This document shows, one piece after another, positions 62,997 through 64,000 of a stretch of DNA of 64,000 bases. Source of the stretch: Flavobacterium sp. SUN052 (GTDB lineage Bacteria; Bacteroidota; Bacteroidia; Flavobacteriales; Flavobacteriaceae); the NCBI RefSeq assembly GCF_028867935.1, contig NZ_JAPQNS010000004.1, positions 248,001 through 312,000 of the forward strand, given 5' to 3'. The notes beneath the pieces were generated by a model that did not search any database, was not told the origin of the DNA, and saw nothing but the letters and a program-made list of their open reading frames with translations. The position numbers were made by a program, and so were the translations under genes. Numbering within the stretch: position 1 is the first letter of the stretch; each line of letters starts with the position of its first letter.

Positions 62997-64000
62997 TTAG
63001 TACGCCCGTACCAATTTGCCTTCCATAAAGTTGACAAAGGCTTTGTTGACCACCTTATTACCACCGGGTGTTGGATAATCACCAGTGAAGTACCAGTCGC
63101 CTGTGTGGTTAGGACAGGCAACGTGCAGGTTTTCAACCGTTTGGTAAACCACAGCAACTTTGGCGTTGAGTTCTGGCGGGGTAACAATTTCGGCTACTTT
63201 GCGCGATAGTTCTTCGTGTGTAAACGGAGTGAATAGCGCCTTCACATAGTTCTGCTCCGAAGCAGTTCCCAGTTCAATAGCAGTAGCGCATTGAGCGTAA
63301 ACCTCATCGAGCAGGTCTTCCATACCGCGTTCCTTCAACAACTCCAGTGCGGCCCGGAAAGCAACAAACTCCTTCGGTTTCGACATGTCGATACCGTAGC
63401 AATCGGGGAAACGTATCTGCGGAGCCGATGAAACAATCACAATTTTCTTGGGTCCTAACCGGTCGAGCATTCGTAGAATACTCTTCTCCAGAGTCGTCCC
63501 CCGAACAATTGAATCATCAACCACAACAACATTGTCTTTACCCTTCTTAATAACCTCAAACGTGGTGTCGTACACGTGCGACACCATGTCGTCGCGTTGG
63601 GAATCGTCGGCAATAAACGTGCGCAGCTTTACATCTTTTGAAACCAGTTTTTCGATGCGTGGCCGGAAGGTCAATACCCGTTCGAGGTCTTTCTCAAACA
63701 AAATTCCTTCCATGATCGCCTTCTTGCGCTGCTTGGCAAGATAATCTTCCAGGCCCTCAACCATACCAAAAAAGGCGGTCTCGGCTGTGTTTGGAATGTA
63801 CGAAAAAACTGTGTTTTCGAGGTCGTAATCAACCTCTTTCAGAATTTGCGGAATGAGCAATTTGCCAAGTGTTTTCCGCTCATTATAAATATCGGGATCG
63901 GTAGCACGGGAGAAATAGATGCGCTCGAAGCTACACGACTTTTTCTCTTCAGGCTCCCGGAACTGGTACTCGTCGTATTCACCATATTTGTCGATGATCA
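62997..64000 (-). CDS. purF: Amidophosphoribosyltransferase, C-terminal part (5' end outside window)
   Basis: The minus-strand frame is open to the window edge, so the N-terminal glutamine amidotransferase domain is cut off. Reading in from 64000, the phrases CSFERIYFSRATDPDIYNER, then GKLLIPQ, FSYIPNTAETAFFG, TFIADDSQRDDMV, the PRPP motif VVVVDDSIVRGTT and SSAPQIRFPDCYGIDM identify PurF. The TTG at 63860 is internal, not a start. PurF makes phosphoribosylamine from PRPP and glutamine, the first step of purine synthesis. About 334 residues are visible. Confidence 0.95.
   Translation of the reverse strand, partial: IIDKYGEYDEYQFREPEEKKSCSFERIYFSRATDPDIYNERKTLGKLLIPQILKEVDYDLENTVFSYIPNTAETAFFGMVEGLEDYLAKQRKKAIMEGILFEKDLERVLTFRPRIEKLVSKDVKLRTFIADDSQRDDMVSHVYDTTFEVIKKGKDNVVVVDDSIVRGTTLEKSILRMLDRLGPKKIVIVSSAPQIRFPDCYGIDMSKPKEFVAFRAALELLKERGMEDLLDEVYAQCATAIELGTASEQNYVKALFTPFTHEELSRKVAEIVTPPELNAKVAVVYQTVENLHVACPNHTGDWYFTGDYPTPGGNKVVNKAFVNFMEGKLVRAY

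Noticed and set aside
1..64000. CRISPR arrays, tRNA or rRNA genes, insertion sequences
   Set aside because: No regularly spaced repeats, cloverleaf with CCA-type end, rRNA signature or transposase was recognised on either strand.

Overview
The window looks like a chromosomal segment of a Bacteroidota bacterium, most likely in the Cytophagales near Spirosoma (inference from gene content, not from a search). Pointers are type IX secretion (T9SS) C-terminal sorting domains, a TonB receptor with an N-terminal carboxypeptidase-like domain, DUF4331, DUF4956 and DUF2490 proteins, weak or absent Shine-Dalgarno sequences, and several promoters of the Bacteroidota -33/-7 type (TTTG, 19-20 bases, TAnnTTTG). 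No rRNA, tRNA, insertion sequence, prophage or CRISPR array was seen.

Layout. 1-1.9 kb: end of a sensor kinase, then proA. 2-5.8 kb: a fatty acid hydroxylase and a CotH kinase / DUF4956 / DUF2490 operon. 5.8-10.2 kb: a T9SS-exported Ig-repeat surface protein and an S41 peptidase. 10.3-18.8 kb: a seven-gene Kai signalling module (KaiC, two KaiB, PAS histidine kinase, two stand-alone receiver proteins, a CheB-CheR-PAS-kinase hybrid). 18.9-32 kb: housekeeping and metabolic genes (pgk, M28 peptidase, YtxH, OsmC, Gfo/Idh/MocA oxidoreductase, threonine aldolase, GHMP kinase, GNAT-nitrilase fusion, GDPD, MFS/spermidine-synthase fusion). 32-41 kb: SDR, a GH63-like glucosidase, leuS, a large membrane protein and a DUF305-like protein. 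41.5-45.4 kb: a BamA-like outer-membrane protein, a sugar MFS transporter and a PfkB kinase. 45.4-53.7 kb, minus strand: two tandem DUF4331 proteins, a TPR lipoprotein, a Cys/His-rich small protein and a TonB receptor. 54.2-62.1 kb: a VOC pseudogene, a Crp-like regulator with a membrane protein, and a marR-tolC-acrA-acrB efflux operon. 62.2-64 kb: a lipoprotein and the 3' part of purF.

The two loci that look most like incompletely described systems are the Kai module and the DUF4331/TPR/Cys-His/TonB locus. The Kai module has no kaiA. Its KaiC keeps hydroxyl residues at the CII phosphosites but carries a coiled-coil C-terminal extension, and it is wired to kinases and receivers. The DUF4331 locus combines T9SS export with TonB-dependent uptake.

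Non-coding structure is rich. There are three related palindromes built on TAATTGGGTAA at gene ends, several clear terminators, a 26-bp perfect inverted repeat with nested hairpins, and four genes whose -7 box ends exactly four bases before the ATG, which suggests leaderless mRNAs.
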